The notes under the pieces are model-generated. The model was not told the DNA's origin and searched no databases. It saw nothing but the letters and a program-made list of their open reading frames with translations. From Nemania diffusa (Eukaryota > Ascomycota > Sordariomycetes > Xylariales > Xylariaceae), in contig JBBPUQ010000007.1 in assembly GCA_038501195.1 (NCBI GenBank), forward strand, positions 1,341,501-1,405,500: 64,000 nt of DNA, in the 5' to 3' direction. Of the stretch, positions 11,694 to 27,193 are shown piece by piece. A program made the translations under genes and the position numbers. Numbering within the stretch: position 1 is the stretch's first letter; each line of letters starts with the position of its first letter.

Positions 11694-14600
11694 ATTTTTT
11701 TTTTTATATAATAACTTTAATTTTAATATTAATTAATTTTTTATTATTTTTTTATTATTTAATTAATTTAAATATTTTTTTATTTATATAATTAATTTAT
11801 TTATATTAATTAATTTTTTTAATATTTAATTAAATATTTTTTTTATATAAATATTTATTAAGTTATTTTTATTATTAATTTAATATATTTTTATAATTTT
11901 ATAATTTTTATATATTTTTTAAAATAATATAATTTTAATTATAAATTGTTTTTTTTATATAATTTTTAATTTAATTAAATATTTATATATAAATTTAAAA
12001 TTAATATATATAATTAATAATATAATTAATAATTTTATTATATAATTAATTTTTTAAAAAATTATATTAAATATAAAAATATAATTAAATTTATTAATTA
12101 TATTATATAATTTATTTATTAATATATTATATATAATTTATTTATATTTAATTAAATTTTAATAAATAATATTATTTTTAATTATAAAAATATTGTTTAT
12201 ATAACTTTTATTAATTAATATAGTTATAAATTTAATTTAAAAATTTAAATTTTTATTATTTATAAATATTTTATTAATAAAAATAAAAATTTTTATATAA
12301 TTAAAATTTAAAAATATATAATATAGTTTTTATTATATATTATTAATTTATTATTATATTTATATATTTAATATTTTAATATTATTTTTTAATAATTTTT
12401 AAATTTATATAATAATTAATAAATTATATAATATTTTTAATTAATATATTAATATAATATATATATTTTAAATTTATTAAATAATATATTATTAAAAATA
12501 ATTTTTTATATATAAATTAATAATTTATAATTATTTAGTTTATTTTTATTAAATAAAAAAGAAATTTTATTTATTTATTTAAATTTTACTTTTATTAAAT
12601 TTAATAAAATATTTAAATATTAATTTTATTTTTAATTTTATATAAAATAATAACTTAGTTTTTTTTTTATATAAAAACTTTTTAAATATAATATTAAAAA
12701 TATTATTTATTTAAAATTTTATAATTATAAATTTATTAAGTTTTTTTTTAATATATAATAAATATAAATTATATATAAATATTTTTATATTTAATTAATT
12801 TATATAATAATTATATAATATAAAATATAATATTTATTAAATATTTATTTTTTAGTTTTTTTAATAAATAAATATAAATTTTTTAATTTAATTTATTATA
12901 TAATTATATATATATTTAAAAAATATTTTATAATTTTATATATATATTATAATTTTAAATTAATAACAATTTTAAAATTATAATAAATTATTAATTTATA
13001 TATTAAATTATTAATATTTATATAAAAATTTAAATTTTATTATTATTTTTATAACTTTATATAATTAATTTAAATTTTTTATATAGTTTAATTATTTTAT
13101 ATTTAATTTTTTATATAAATTTAATTTAAAAAATTTTTATTTAATTATATTAATTTAAATTATATTATATAAATTAAAATATATTTTAAATTATTAATAT
13201 ATTTATTTTAATTATATTTAATTATTTAAAAAATATTTTAAATATTATAATTATATAATTAAAATATAATTGTTAATTTTTTTTAATATAAAATATTAAT
13301 TGTTAATAAATATAAATAACTTTTTTAATTTATTTTTATATTAAAATTATAATTATTTAATAATTTAAAAAAAATTGTATAAAAAATTATTTTTTTTATA
13401 TAATAAATTAAATTTAATTTTTTATTAATAATATAGTTTAATTTTTATATAATAAAATTTAATTAATTTATTTATTATATTAACTATAATATTATAATTT
13501 TTAATTTTAAAAATTCTATATAGTTTTATTTAATTTTTTTGTTTTTTTTTATATTATAATTTTATTTTAAAAAAATAAAAAAAATATTTTATATAATAAT
13601 ATTATATTATTTTTTATTTATATAATTTAATTAATATTAATTTTTATATAAATATTTTTTAATATTTTTATAATTTTTTATATAATTTTTATTTTTTAAA
13701 TAATTTTTAATAAAAAAAATAAATTATTATTAATTTTAAAATAAATTTTAAAAATTAATAAAATAAATATAAAATTATTTAATTTAACTATATTATTTAA
13801 AACTTTAATAATTATTTATAATATTATTTTTTTATTTATATAATAATTAATTTTTTTATATAAAATATTAAATATATAATAAAATAATATATATATTTAT
13901 TTAATTTTTTTAATAATTTAATATATTTTAATAAATATTGTTTTATATAAAGTTTTAATTAATTATATATTATTATAAAAATTTTTAAATAAAAAATTTA
14001 TATTAATATTATATATAATATAATTAAATAGTTTTTAATATATTAAAATTTAATATTAATATAATATATTTTAAATATTATATATATTTAAAAATTTTGA
14101 AAATTTAATTATTTAAAACAAAATATTTTTATTAATTATATATAAAATTAATTATTTATTAATTTATATAATATTAATAATAATTTTATAATTAAAATTA
14201 TATTTATTTTTTAATAAAAATTTAAATTTTTTTAAAGTTTAATTATATAATTAATAATAATAATAAAACTTTTTAATTTTTTAAAATATTAAAATATTAA
14301 TATTATTATATTTAATTTTTTATAATAATTTTATAAATTTTTTTATATAAAAATATTTAAATTAATAATATAATTTTTAAAATTTTTATTTTATAAAATA
14401 ATTTATAATTTTTAATTAGTTAATATTAAAAAATAAATATTTTTATTTTAATATAATTAATATTATTATTTTATTTTATTATATAATTATATTTTATATA
14501 TTATTAAAATAAATATTTAATTAATTTATATTTTATAATAATAATAAAAATAAAATTAATATATTTAAAATATAAAATTTAATTAATTTAATTAATATTA

Positions 14601-15949
14601 AAATTATTATAATATTTATAACTTTAAAATTTTTAATATTATTAAATTAAATTATTATATTATTTAAAGTTTAATTTATTTATATAAAAAAGTTTTTTTA
14701 TATAAAAATTTTAATTTAAGTTTTTTTAATAATTAAAATTTTAATTATATTAATATTTTATAAAATATTTTAATATTTTATATTATATTAATTATTTAAA
14801 TAAAAATTATTTAATATTAATATTTAATTTTAAATATATATATATTTTTTTTATTATATAATAAAAATATATTAAATTTATTAAAAATTAAATTATTTTA
14901 TTTTTAATTTTAAAATTTAAATTATTATTAAATTTATTATTATATAAAAAGTTTTTATTATTTTTATAATTTAATATAAATATATTATATTTTTTATATA
15001 ATAAAGTTTTTTATTTTAAAATATTACATATAATAAAATATTGCTTTTTTATTTTAAATTTTTTTTATTAACTATAATTAATAAATTAACAGTTAAATTT
15101 TTTATAAATAAAATATTTGTTATTATTTTTATTATATAATTGTTATAATTTTTAATAAAAGTTTTTTTTAAAGTTATAATTATATAATTATTTTAAATAT
15201 TTAATATTATATTATTTATTAATAAAATAAATATTTATTATATAATAATAGTTTATTTTTTAATTAAAAAAAATTTGCAATATTATTTATAAATTAAAAA
15301 ATAAAGCTTTATATATTAATTTTTAATTAATTAAAATAAATTTAAATTTAAATATATTAAAATATATTTATATAATTATTATATAAAATAATATTTTTTT
15401 ATAATAGTTAAATTTTAAAATATATTATATAAATTAAAGTTTATTAATTATAATTTTTAATATTTTAAATATTGTTTTTATTAAATTATTTTATTTTATT
15501 TATATAAAAATAATAATAATTTAATCAATTTAATATTAATTATAATTAATTATTATATTAAAATAATTATTAAATATTATATAAATTTTATTTTATTTAT
15601 ATATTAAATTAATATAATTAAAATAATATTATTTAGTTTTTTTTTTTAATATAAAAAAAAATATTATATACTATTCTTTTTTAATAATTTTAAATTAATA
15701 ATATATTAAAATAAAAATTTAAGCTTTATTATATAATATATTATATAATTTATTATTATAGTTTTAATTAAATCATTATATTTTAGTAAATATAATAAAT
15801 TAAGCTGTTTTAATTAAACTATTATAAATAATTTAAGTAGAAAAAAGTTTATATAATTGTTTTTTATATATAAGTAAAAGTATAAAATATATAGTAGGAA
15901 TTTTAAAAGTAAGTATAAGTTTTTAAGTTTTTGTTTGTATGAAAAGACT

Positions 15950-16115
15950 AAGTATTTGATTATTTGTACTAGGTATTAGAGTGCGTGCTAGTGTTGTTAG
16001 CTTTAGTGTAGCTGGTTGTGGTGTAGCCGGTTGTGGTGTTAAATAGTCCGTTTGTATAACTGGAGGTTCTGCTATGCTTACCGGTATAGATGCCGGAGTT
16101 AATGCCGTTTATATA
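15950..16115. other. less-mutated island inside the AT block
   Basis: About 165 bp of visibly higher GC, including GTGCGTGCTAGTG and a duplicated 15-mer (AGCTGGTTGTGGTGT then AGCCGGTTGTGGTGT). A related TGCCGGAGTTAATGCCG follows. The sequence on both sides grades into pure A/T over a few hundred bases. No coding frame is recognisable. It may be unique-sequence filler that was never duplicated, or a recent insertion that met few rounds of RIP. Confidence 0.7.
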
Positions 16116-16920
16116 GACATATTATTGTCTGATTTGTTATTATTTTCGTTTTTATATTTTTTAAAGATATAAATAAACTTGTTATTATATATTGTATTAT
16201 ATAATTAAATATTTAAGTTATATTTAATTATAATATTAAATTTTTGTTTAAATATATAATTAATATTTATAAATATAAGTTTTATTTATTAGTTAAAGTT
16301 TATTATAAATGTTTATATAAATTGTTTGCTTTTAATTTTTAATTATATATAGTTATATAAACATTATATAAAATATATTATTAATTTTATAAATTATAAA
16401 AAAATATTAAAGTTAATAGTTATATTTTAATATTTTAAATTTGTTTTTTTTTTTTAAATTTTTATTTAAATGTTATTATTTTTAGCTATATTTTTATATA
16501 TAAAGTTATTTTTATTATATAAAGCTGTTAAATTGTTGTTTTAAATTTATTTAATTGGTGTAACTATTATTGCTACTACTGCTTTTATTGTTAATATTGA
16601 TATAATTGTAAAAAATAAAAAAGTAAAAATTATAAAATAAATAAAATAATTAAAAAGTTAAATATATAAAGTAGTTTATAATTATGTTAATTTTTATATA
16701 AAAATTAATTAAAATATTATAAAAAAAACTTTAATGTTATAATAGTTAAGTTTTATTTATTTAATAATTAATTTAATATATTTTAATTAATTGATAAAAA
16801 TAATAATTTATTTTTCATATAAAAGAAAAAAAAATATAATATAAAAGTTATTTTTAATAATAATTAATTTTTGCTTTTTTATTTTGTTAATTTGTAATTA
16901 TATTTTATAATTATTAATTA

Positions 16921-17228
16921 ATATTAATAAAACTTTATATATATATATATATATAAAGATTTAAAGTAATTTATAAAATTTAAAGTTTATTTTTAAGTTT
17001 TAAAGTTTTATATTAATTTATATATATATTTTATAAAAAGAAATATAATTAAAAAAGTTATATATAAGTTATTTATATATATATATATATATAATTTATA
17101 AGTTTTGTAAATTTTAATAAGTTTTTATATTTTTTATATATTTAATTATTTAATAAAAGTTTTAGTTTAAGTTTTAATTATATATATTTAATATATATAT
17201 ATAGGTTTTATTAAATCATTGATTTAGT
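16921..17228 (+). repeat. dispersed repeat A, less mutated copy
   Basis: Direct repeat of 11371-11693. It retains a number of G residues where the other copy has A, and sits about 800 bp from the less-mutated island, so this neighbourhood as a whole is less converted. Confidence 0.75.
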
Positions 17229-20200
17229 AATTATAATATTTAATTTATATTAAAAAAAATAAATAAAAGATTTTAATTAATTAATTTAATTATTAAATTA
17301 AATAATATTTTAATAAAAAATATTAACTTTTTTAAAAATTATAATAAATTTATTAAAAACTTTATTATATATAAATTTTTATTAATTATTAACTTTTTTT
17401 TTAATTATAATTAAATATTTTTAAATAAATATAATTATATATATATAATTTTTTTTATATTTTTAAAAATATTTTAAATTATAATTTTATAATAAAATTA
17501 TATTAATTTAATTATTTATTTTTTAAAAGTTTAATTAAAAATTTTATATAATATTTTATTTTAAAAATATAAATTTTTTTTAAATAATATAATAATTAAA
17601 AGTTTTATTTTTTAATAAAAAAATTAAAAATTTATTTTAAAAATTTATTACTATATAATAAAATATATAAAAAATATTAATATTATTTTATTAAATTTTA
17701 AATAAATTAATTTAATTATAAATAATATTAAATTTTTATAAAAATAATAAATTATATATATAATATTTATATTTAAAAATTAATAAAAGTTAAAATAATT
17801 AAAATTATAAAATAGTTTAAATATATAAATTTTATTTATATAAAGTTTTTTTTAAAAATTATAATATATTATTATATTTAAATAAAAAAAAATTTAATTA
17901 TTAATTAATTTTTAATTATATTAATTTATAAATATATATTTTTTTATATAAAAAAAACTTTAATATAAAATTATAAAAAAATTTAAAAATATTTTTATTA
18001 AAACTTTTATTTTAATTATATTAAATTATAAAAATAAATTTATATAAATTTATATAAATAATTTTAATATTAATTAAAAAGTTAATTTTATTTAATTTAT
18101 TAATAATATAATAAAATTAATTTAATATAAATTAAAATATTAAAAAAATATAAAATTAAATTATAATATTATTAAATAAAAATATTTAATAATAACAAAA
18201 ATATTAAAATATTTATAAAATTATTTTTATAAAATATATTTTTATTTTAAAATAAATATTAAAATATTAATTATTTAATTTAATAATAGTTTTTTTATTT
18301 TATTTAATATAAATTTAATATAATAAATTATTTATAATAAAATATTTAATTTTAAAATTTATTATATAATTAATAAAAAATATATTATTATAAATAATTT
18401 ATTAAAAAAATTATTAAAATTATTTAATAAAAAAAACAATAAATAAAAAAATAATATTAATAACTTTATTAATATTTAATTAAATATTATATTGATTTTT
18501 TTTAATTATTTATTAATATTAAATTAATATAATTTTTATAATTTTTTTTAAAAGTTTTTTAATATTATTATAACAAAAGTTTATAAATAAAAAATATTTT
18601 TATAAAATAAAAAAAAATATAAATATAATAAAAAGTGTTTTTTTTAAATAATATAAATTTTATTAAATTATTATTATTATTAAAAAAAATAAAAACTATA
18701 AAGTTTTATTATAATTAAATATTTAAATATTATAAAAAATATTTAATATAAAATTAATTTTAAAACATAAATTTTAAAATATTTTATTTAAAATAATAAA
18801 TCATAAAAAAAAAAAAAAAAATAAAAAAATAAAAAAATATTAAATATTAAAATATTATAAAAATAAACAATTTAAATTTATTATATTAATTTTATATATT
18901 AAAATAAAAAAATATAATTGAATAAATTATTTAATAATATTATTAAAAAAGTTTTTATAAAAATATATTAAAAACAATTAAATTATATATATTATATTAA
19001 AAAATTTAAAAAAAAAGTTTAAAAAAAATATTATTAAAATAAATTTAAAAACTTTTTAATTTTTTAAATTATAAATATTTAAATTATATTATTATAAAAT
19101 AATTATAAATATATTATTAAAATTTATTATAAATTTTTAAATTATAAACTTTTTAAATAATATAATATTTTAATTAAATTAAAATATAATAATAGTTTTA
19201 AATTTAAAAATAAAATTAAAAAAACTATTATAAAAATAATATAAAAATTAATTTATAATTTAATTTATTATTTTTAATTTTAAAAATTTATAACAAAAAA
19301 TATTTTTTTAAAATTAAATTTAATAAAATTAATTAATAATATACAAAAAAACTAAATAAATTAATTTAATAATATTATATAATTAAATTATATTTTTATT
19401 AAATATTATAAATATAATATTTATAAATTAATTTATAAAAAATTATTTATTATATTTATAAAAAATATTATTTTTTTATAAAAAGTTTAATAATAAAATA
19501 AAATTAAAAATATAAAAAATATAATTATATTAAAAATTTATTAAATAAAATATAAAAAAAAAATATTAAAAAGATTTATTAAATTATTTTATAAAAAAAA
19601 AAAAAATAAATTAAAAATAAAAATTAATAAAATATTTATAAAATTAAAAAAAAAATATATTTATATTTTTATATAATAAAAAATTTGAAATTAATATAAA
19701 TAATAACAAAAAACTTTTTTATAAATAATATATTTTTTATTAAATAAAAACTTTTTTTTTAAAATATAAATATAAATTAAAAAATTTAAATAATATAAAA
19801 TTTAAAAATATTTTTTATATAAATAAATTTAAAAAGTTTATTTAAAATAAAAAAAATATTAAAAATTAATAAATTTAAAAGAAAATATATAAATTATAAA
19901 ATAAAATATTAATAATTTAAATTTAAAAAATAAAATTAATAAAATTATAAAAATAATTAATAAAAAAAAAATTCAATTATAAATTAAATAATAATTAAAT
20001 TAAAAAGTAAAAAATTTAAAATTTTAAATATAAAATTATAAAATAATTAAAAACTTTTAAATATTTATAAATAAATAAAAAAAGTTTTATTTAATAAAAA
20101 CTTTATTTAAAATATTATTATAATAAAATTAATAATAATTTTTTTTATAATTTTTTTTTTATATATTATATAATAATTTTATTTTTTATTAATTAATATA

Positions 20201-21346
20201 ATAAATATTAAAAATTAATATAAAATATAGTTTTTAAAAATGTTATATTATATATTATATATTTATTAAAATATTTAACAATATTATAAATATAATAAAA
20301 AAATTTTAATATATATATAAAAAAAACTTTTTTAATATATTAATTTATAAATTTAATAAATATATTAAATTTAATAATAAATTTAATTTTATTATTATTA
20401 AAATAAATATTTAATTTTAATTTAATAATTTATTTATTTATTTTAAATTAATTAATTATTAAATTATAAATTTATAATTTTTATAAATATTATTAATATA
20501 TTTAAAAATTAAAATATATTTTAAAAAAAGTTATATTTTAATTTTTTAATATAATTTAAATTAAATAAATTAATATTTATATATTTTATAAAAAATAATG
20601 TTAAAAATATTAAATAATTAAATTTGAAAACTTTAAAAATAATAATAATTATAAATAAAGTTATAAATATATTTATTTTATAAACTATTTTAATTTAATT
20701 TAATATATAATATATAAAATATAATATTATAATTAAAAGTTTAATTAATTATAATAAAAATTATAAAAAAAATATTAAAAAGTTTAAAAATATTAAAATA
20801 AACTTTTTAATATATATATTAATTTTTAATAATATTATTAAAAACTTAAATAAAAAAATTATTAAAAAATTATTATAAATTATATTAATAAAAAACTATA
20901 TAAATTAATAGTTTTTTTATATATTTATAAACTTTTAAATTTTAAAAAATTTTAAATTATAAATTTTATTATTTATAATTTAAATTAAATTAATATTTTA
21001 AAAATAAAAAAACTTTTAAAATTTTAAATAAATATAAAATAATAAAGTTTAAAAGTTTTTTAATTAAATAAAAAATAATATTTTAATTATATATATAAAA
21101 ATAACTATTAAATAAAATATAATAATAATAAAAATATTATATATAGTTTTAATTTTTTAAAAATTTTTTTTTAATAAAATTATTAATAAAGAAAATAACT
21201 AAAAAAAATAAATAAATAATTAAAAAATTTATTAATTTAAAAAAAATAAAAATAAAAATAAAAATTAAAAAAAGTTATATAATAATTATATTATAATTAA
21301 AATTTATTAAAAATATTATTAAATTTTAATAAAAAAAAAAACTATT

Positions 21347-21530
21347 AATTATTATAAATTAATTAAATAAATTAAATAATTTTATTATATAATTAAATAA
21401 ATAATTTTATTTATTATTATTTTAAATTATTATATATAAATATATATAAATTATTTTTTTATAAAAAAACTTTTAACTTTTTTTTTTTTATAAATTTTTT
21501 ATATAATATAATTTTATTTATTTAAAGTTT
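21347..21530 (+). repeat. dispersed repeat D, copy 1
   Basis: Aligns with 41027-41206 in the same orientation. Shared landmarks are AATAAATAATTTTATTTATT, a TA-rich run, a long T tract, then ATTTTTTATATAATATA. The other copy keeps an AGC where this one has AAT. Confidence 0.65.
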
Positions 21531-24500
21531 TATTTTTAATATAAATGTTATATAATAATTTATAAATTATTTATATTTATTAAATATAAAAATTACTTTT
21601 AAATATTTTTTATAAAAAAATTAAATTATAATTAATTATTATAATAATATTAATATTTAAAAAATATATTATTTTTAAATAATAAATTAAAAAATAAATT
21701 AATTTAATTTTTAATAAATTATAATTATTTATAATTATAAATAATAAATAGCTTTTTTTAATTTTTTATATAAAAATTAATATTTAAATATATTTTAAAA
21801 AATTTAATTAAAATGTTTTAATTATTTTAGTTTTTTTAATAAAAAACTTTTAAAATTAAAAATAAAACTTTTTTATATATATAAATATTATATTTTAATT
21901 TAAAAAAACTTTTTTTAAAAAATTAATTATTTATTAAAAAAATATATTATTAAATTATATAAATTTAATAAAATCACTTTTTTTTATTTTTATTATTTTA
22001 TTAAAAAAAGTAATTTAATTTAAATTTAATAAATTAATTAATAAAAAAATTTAAATATTTTATTTTAAAAATAAAAATTAAATTTTTAATAATAATAATA
22101 TATTTATAATAAATTAAAAATATATATAATTTAATTATATTATTTATTTAATATATAAAAATTTTTATTAATTAAATTAAAAAATTTAATAAAATTATAA
22201 TTTATAAAAAAAAATAATTAAATTATTTAATAAAAAATAATAAATAAAATTTTATTTTTAACTTTTATTTTAAATAAATTATTAATTATTATTAATTATA
22301 TTTATATTAAAAAATTATTAAATAAAATTTATTAATATATTATTAATTTAATTTTTTATTAAAATAATATTTTAAAATTTATTTAAATAAATAAAAAATT
22401 TTATAAATTAATTAAAATATTTATATTTTTTTTATAATAATAAAAATAAAATTAATATTAAGTTTAAAATATAATTATATTATATAAAAAGTTAATTAAT
22501 TATTAATAAAAATTAATTTATTAATAATATTATATAAATAATTAATATTAAAATTTATATAAATAATTAAATTATTAAATATTTATTTTTATATTTAATT
22601 AAAAATTATTTAAATTAATTAATTATTATTAAAATATTTTTTAATAATTTAAAAAAATATAATAAAAATATAAATATTAATAAAAAAATTAAATTAAAAT
22701 AAAAATATTTTAATTTTAATAATTATATTTTAATTATTTTTTTTAATTTTTAAATTAATTTTACTTAATTAATTAAAAGAATTAAATTAAAAAAATAAAT
22801 TAAAAAAAATATTTTAAAAATAAATTATTTAATAATTTATTAAATATTTTTTTTATTTATTTAAATAATAATATTTTTTTTAATTAATATATTAAATTTA
22901 ATATTTAATTAATTTATTAAATATATATAAATAATAAAAAATATAATATTAAATATAAAATTAATTAATTAATTTTTTTTAATAATATAAATAAATTTAA
23001 TTAATATATTATATATAATAATATTAATAATATTTTATAAAATATTATAAATAATAAAAATAATATTATTAAAATTAATAATAAAAATATTAAAATTTTA
23101 ATAATTTAAAGTTATAATATTTTAAATAATTTTAAATTATTAAAATAAAAAAAAAAACAAATATTTTAATTATTAATAAAAAAATATATATTTTAAAAAA
23201 TTATTTTTTAAATAATATTAAAAAAAAAATATATTTATAAAATATTATAATTATAAAAAAAATTTAAAAAAATAAAATATTTAAAAAAGTAATTTTAAAT
23301 AAATTAAACTTTTATTTAAAAAAAATATTATAAAAAAATTATATAAATAATAAATTAAATTTAATAAATAAATATTTAAAAATATAATTTTTATTATATA
23401 TATATATTATAAATAATAATAAATTTTTATTAATTATTAAAATTGTTTTTAAAAATATAAAAATAAATATATATATAAATATTAATATATTATTTATAAA
23501 AAAAATTATAAAAAAATTAAATTTTTTTATAATTAATTAATTTTATTTTTAATTAATTTTTAAATATAATAATAATAAAAAAAATTATTAAAACTATTTT
23601 ATTAATATTTTTATAAATATAAAAAAAAAATTTAAAAATATATTTTTAATAATAATATTTTTTTAAATTTATAAAATAATTATTAAAAAATTTTAATTTT
23701 AAAAATATAATAGATTTTTTAATTATTAAAAATATAAATTAATATTTTTATTTAATTATTTATTTAATTAATATTTTAATTAAAATTTTAATATAAATTA
23801 AATAAAAATATAATTTATAAATTTTAAATATTAATTAAATATTAATTATAAAATTATAAAGTTTTTTTTTAAAAAAAAATAATAATTATATTAATAAAAA
23901 AATATTAAAAAAAATTAAATAATATTTTAAATTTTAATTATTAAATAATTTAATATTATTAAAAAAAATATTATTAAAATATAATATAATTTAAATAATA
24001 ATTTAATTTTTTTTATAAAATTAAAAAAAATAAAAAATAAAAAAAAAATAAAAAATAAAAAAAAAATAAAAAAATTATTTTAAAATAAAAAATTTATAAT
24101 TTAAATTTTTATAAAATATAAAAAAATAAAATAAAAAAATATAAAATTAAATTTTTAATAAAATTAATTAATATTAATATAATTATTTTTAATATATTAA
24201 TTTTATATATTAATTTTATATAAAAAATATAAATTATTATTATTTATAAAATTAATAAATTTATTAAAAATAAAAAAAAAAGCTTTTTTTAATAAAAAAA
24301 AAAACTTTTATATAAAAATTTTATAAATAATTTTTAAAAAATATTATAATTTATTATATATATTTAATAATATAAATTTTAATATTTTTTAATTTTATTA
24401 ATTAAAAATAAATTATAAAATAAAATTTTTTAAAAATAAAACTTTTAATAATATTTAATATAACTTTTTATATAAAATATTATTAAATAAATTAAAAATA

Positions 24501-24799
24501 ATTTATAAATATTTAATTAATAATTTATAAAAAAAAATTATTAAATTTAATTATATATTTTATATTTTTTTTAATATTATTTATAAAAAAATTAAAAAAA
24601 AAGTTTAAATTTTATATAAATTATTAAAAATTAATTAAATTAATAAAAAAAAATAATATTTTTTATTTTTAATTAAAGAAATAATATTATAATTTTTAAA
24701 AATTAATATATTTATTAAATTAAATATAAATTAAATATTTAATTAAATATATATAAAATTTAAATAAAAAAATTTAATAATTTTTTATATATAATATAA

Positions 24800-25110
24800 A
24801 TTTTTTAAATATAAAATATTTTTATTTAATTTAATTAATAATTTTATTATATTTTAAAAATATATTAATAATATATTATTTAATTATTTAAATAATTTTT
24901 ATAATATATATATAAATAATATTTTTATTTATTTAATTAATTTAAAAAATTATTTAAAATATATATAATTAATATTATAATAATTATATATTATTAAATT
25001 TTAAATAAATTTAAAAAGATTTAAATTTTATATTATAAAAATTAAATTTTTAAAATATATTATTAATATAAATAATATTTAAATTAATTTAATTAAAATA
25101 AAAATAATAA
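24800..25110 (+). pseudogene. RIP-destroyed Ty3/gypsy-like reverse transcriptase, copy 2
   Basis: Second copy of the family seen at 9840 and 35400. One frame reads YNIYINNIFIYL and, after stops, INLKRFKFYIIKIKFL. The sequence continues with the same downstream pattern, a TATTAATATAAATAAT string shared with copy 1. No intact frame survives. Confidence 0.5.
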
Positions 25111-25144
25111 AAATTAAAAATTTTTTATAATTATAAAAAATAAA

Positions 25145-25360
25145 TTATAACTAAATAATTAAATTAAATAATATTTAAAATAATATTTATAATTAAAATA
25201 AAACTTTTAATTTATATATATAATTTATTATATATTTATAAATATATATTTATATAAATTAAATTTAAAATAGTTTTTTTATTTTTTTTTTTTATAATTA
25301 ATATATAAATAATATTTTATTTATAAACTTTATTTTATTTAAATATATTAATTATAATAA
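25145..25360 (+). repeat. dispersed repeat C, copy 1
   Basis: Aligns with 38303-38520 over about 215 bp in the same orientation (landmarks TTAAATTAAATAATATTTAA and AATTAATATATAAATAATAT). It lies directly downstream of reverse transcriptase copy 2, so it may be part of the same dead element. Confidence 0.7.
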
Positions 25361-26887
25361 TTATAAAATTTTTAATATATTATAATTATAAAACTTTATA
25401 TTTAATTAAATTAATTTAATTAATTAAATTATTTATATAATAAATATATTAATTATTTTTACTAGTTTATTATATTATATAAATATTTTAAATAATAAAA
25501 AATTAATTATTTTTTTAAATAACTTTTTAATTATTAAATTTAATTTATTTAATTTTATAAAATATTATATTTAATTTAATAAAATTTTTAAAATTAATTT
25601 TTATTATTAATTTTTTTAAATAACTTTAATAATTAATTTAATATTTTTTTATATAAAAAAATATAATAAAAATAATAATTTTATTAATAAAAAAAAAAAA
25701 GTTATAGCTTATAAAAAATTTTAATAAAATATTAAATTTTTAAAGTTTTTTAAAAAATATTAAAATTTTATAATAAATAAAGTTTATAAAAATATTATTA
25801 TTTATATATATAAATTTATTAAAAAATATTAAATAAAAATTTAAAATTTAAAATTTTTTTTTATAATAATTATTAATATAAATTAAATAATTTATTTTAA
25901 TTTTTATAATATTATAAATATTTTTATTTTTTATAAAGTTATAAAAGTTAATTAAGTTATTATATTTAAAAAAGTTATTATTTAAAATTTAAATTATAAA
26001 ATATATAATTTAATAAATATTAATATATATATATAAAAACAAAAGTTAAATTAAATTATTATTTTTATAATTAAATATATTAAATAAATTTAATATAAAG
26101 TTATATTAAAAATTAAATTAACTATAATAAAACTAAATTAAATTAAATAAAGTTTAAAAAAAAAAAAGTTAAATTAAATTAAATTAATTAATTAATTAAT
26201 AATTTAATTATTTAAAATTAAATTATATTAATAATTATAAATTAAATTGTTATAATAAATATTATTAATTAAATTATTATATTTTATATTATTATTAATA
26301 AAATAAATTTTTATAATTTAAAATATAAAAAATTTATTAAAATAAAAATTATTGTTTTTTATAATAATTTTAAAAAAAATAAAATAAATTTTAAAATATA
26401 GTTTTAATATTAATTTAATTATTTATTAATTAATATAAATTAATTTATAAATAATATTATAAAAATAAAAAATATTAAATTTTATTTAAATAATATTATT
26501 ATTAATAATTTATAATTTTATTTAAAAAATATTTATTTAAAATAAATTATTATATTTATAAAATTATTAAAATATTAAATTAAATAATATAATAATTTAA
26601 ATAAAAAAAAAAAAATTTAAATATAATAAAAAAACTATAAATTAAAAAAATTTTTAAATTTTTAAATTTTTAAAAATTAATTTATATATTTAATTAATAA
26701 ATGATTTTTTTTTTAAATTATAATAAAAAAAAATTTAATATTTATTTTATAAAATAAATTAAAAATTAAATAATATTTTAATATTTAAATAAAAAAATAA
26801 TATATAAAAAATTTATATTTTAATATAAATATTTAATTTATATTTTAAATAAAAATAATATATTAAATAAATAATATAAAAAAAATA

Positions 26888-27193
26888 TAATAAATATAAT
26901 ATTAATAATAAATTTAAAAATTAAATAATATTATATATTTTAAAAAAAAAACTAAAATTTAAAAAATTAAAAAATAAATTTAATTTTTTTAATTAAATTA
27001 ATATATTTATATAAATATTTTTTTATTTATTATTTTTATTTTTTATTTTTATTATTTTATTTAATTTTTAATAAATTTATTATTTTTAATAAATAATAAA
27101 ATTTATTTAATTATTTTAATTATTTATTAATTATATTATATATATTAATTATTTTTAAAATTTATTTATTTAAATATAAATATAATTTATAAT
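26888..27193 (+). repeat. dispersed repeat B, more mutated copy
   Basis: Aligns with 33471-33779 over about 305 bp in the same orientation. The other copy keeps C or G (AATAAACTTAACTTTTTT, AATAGATTTATT) where this one has T or A (AATAAATTTAATTTTTTT, AATAAATTTATT). Confidence 0.75.
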
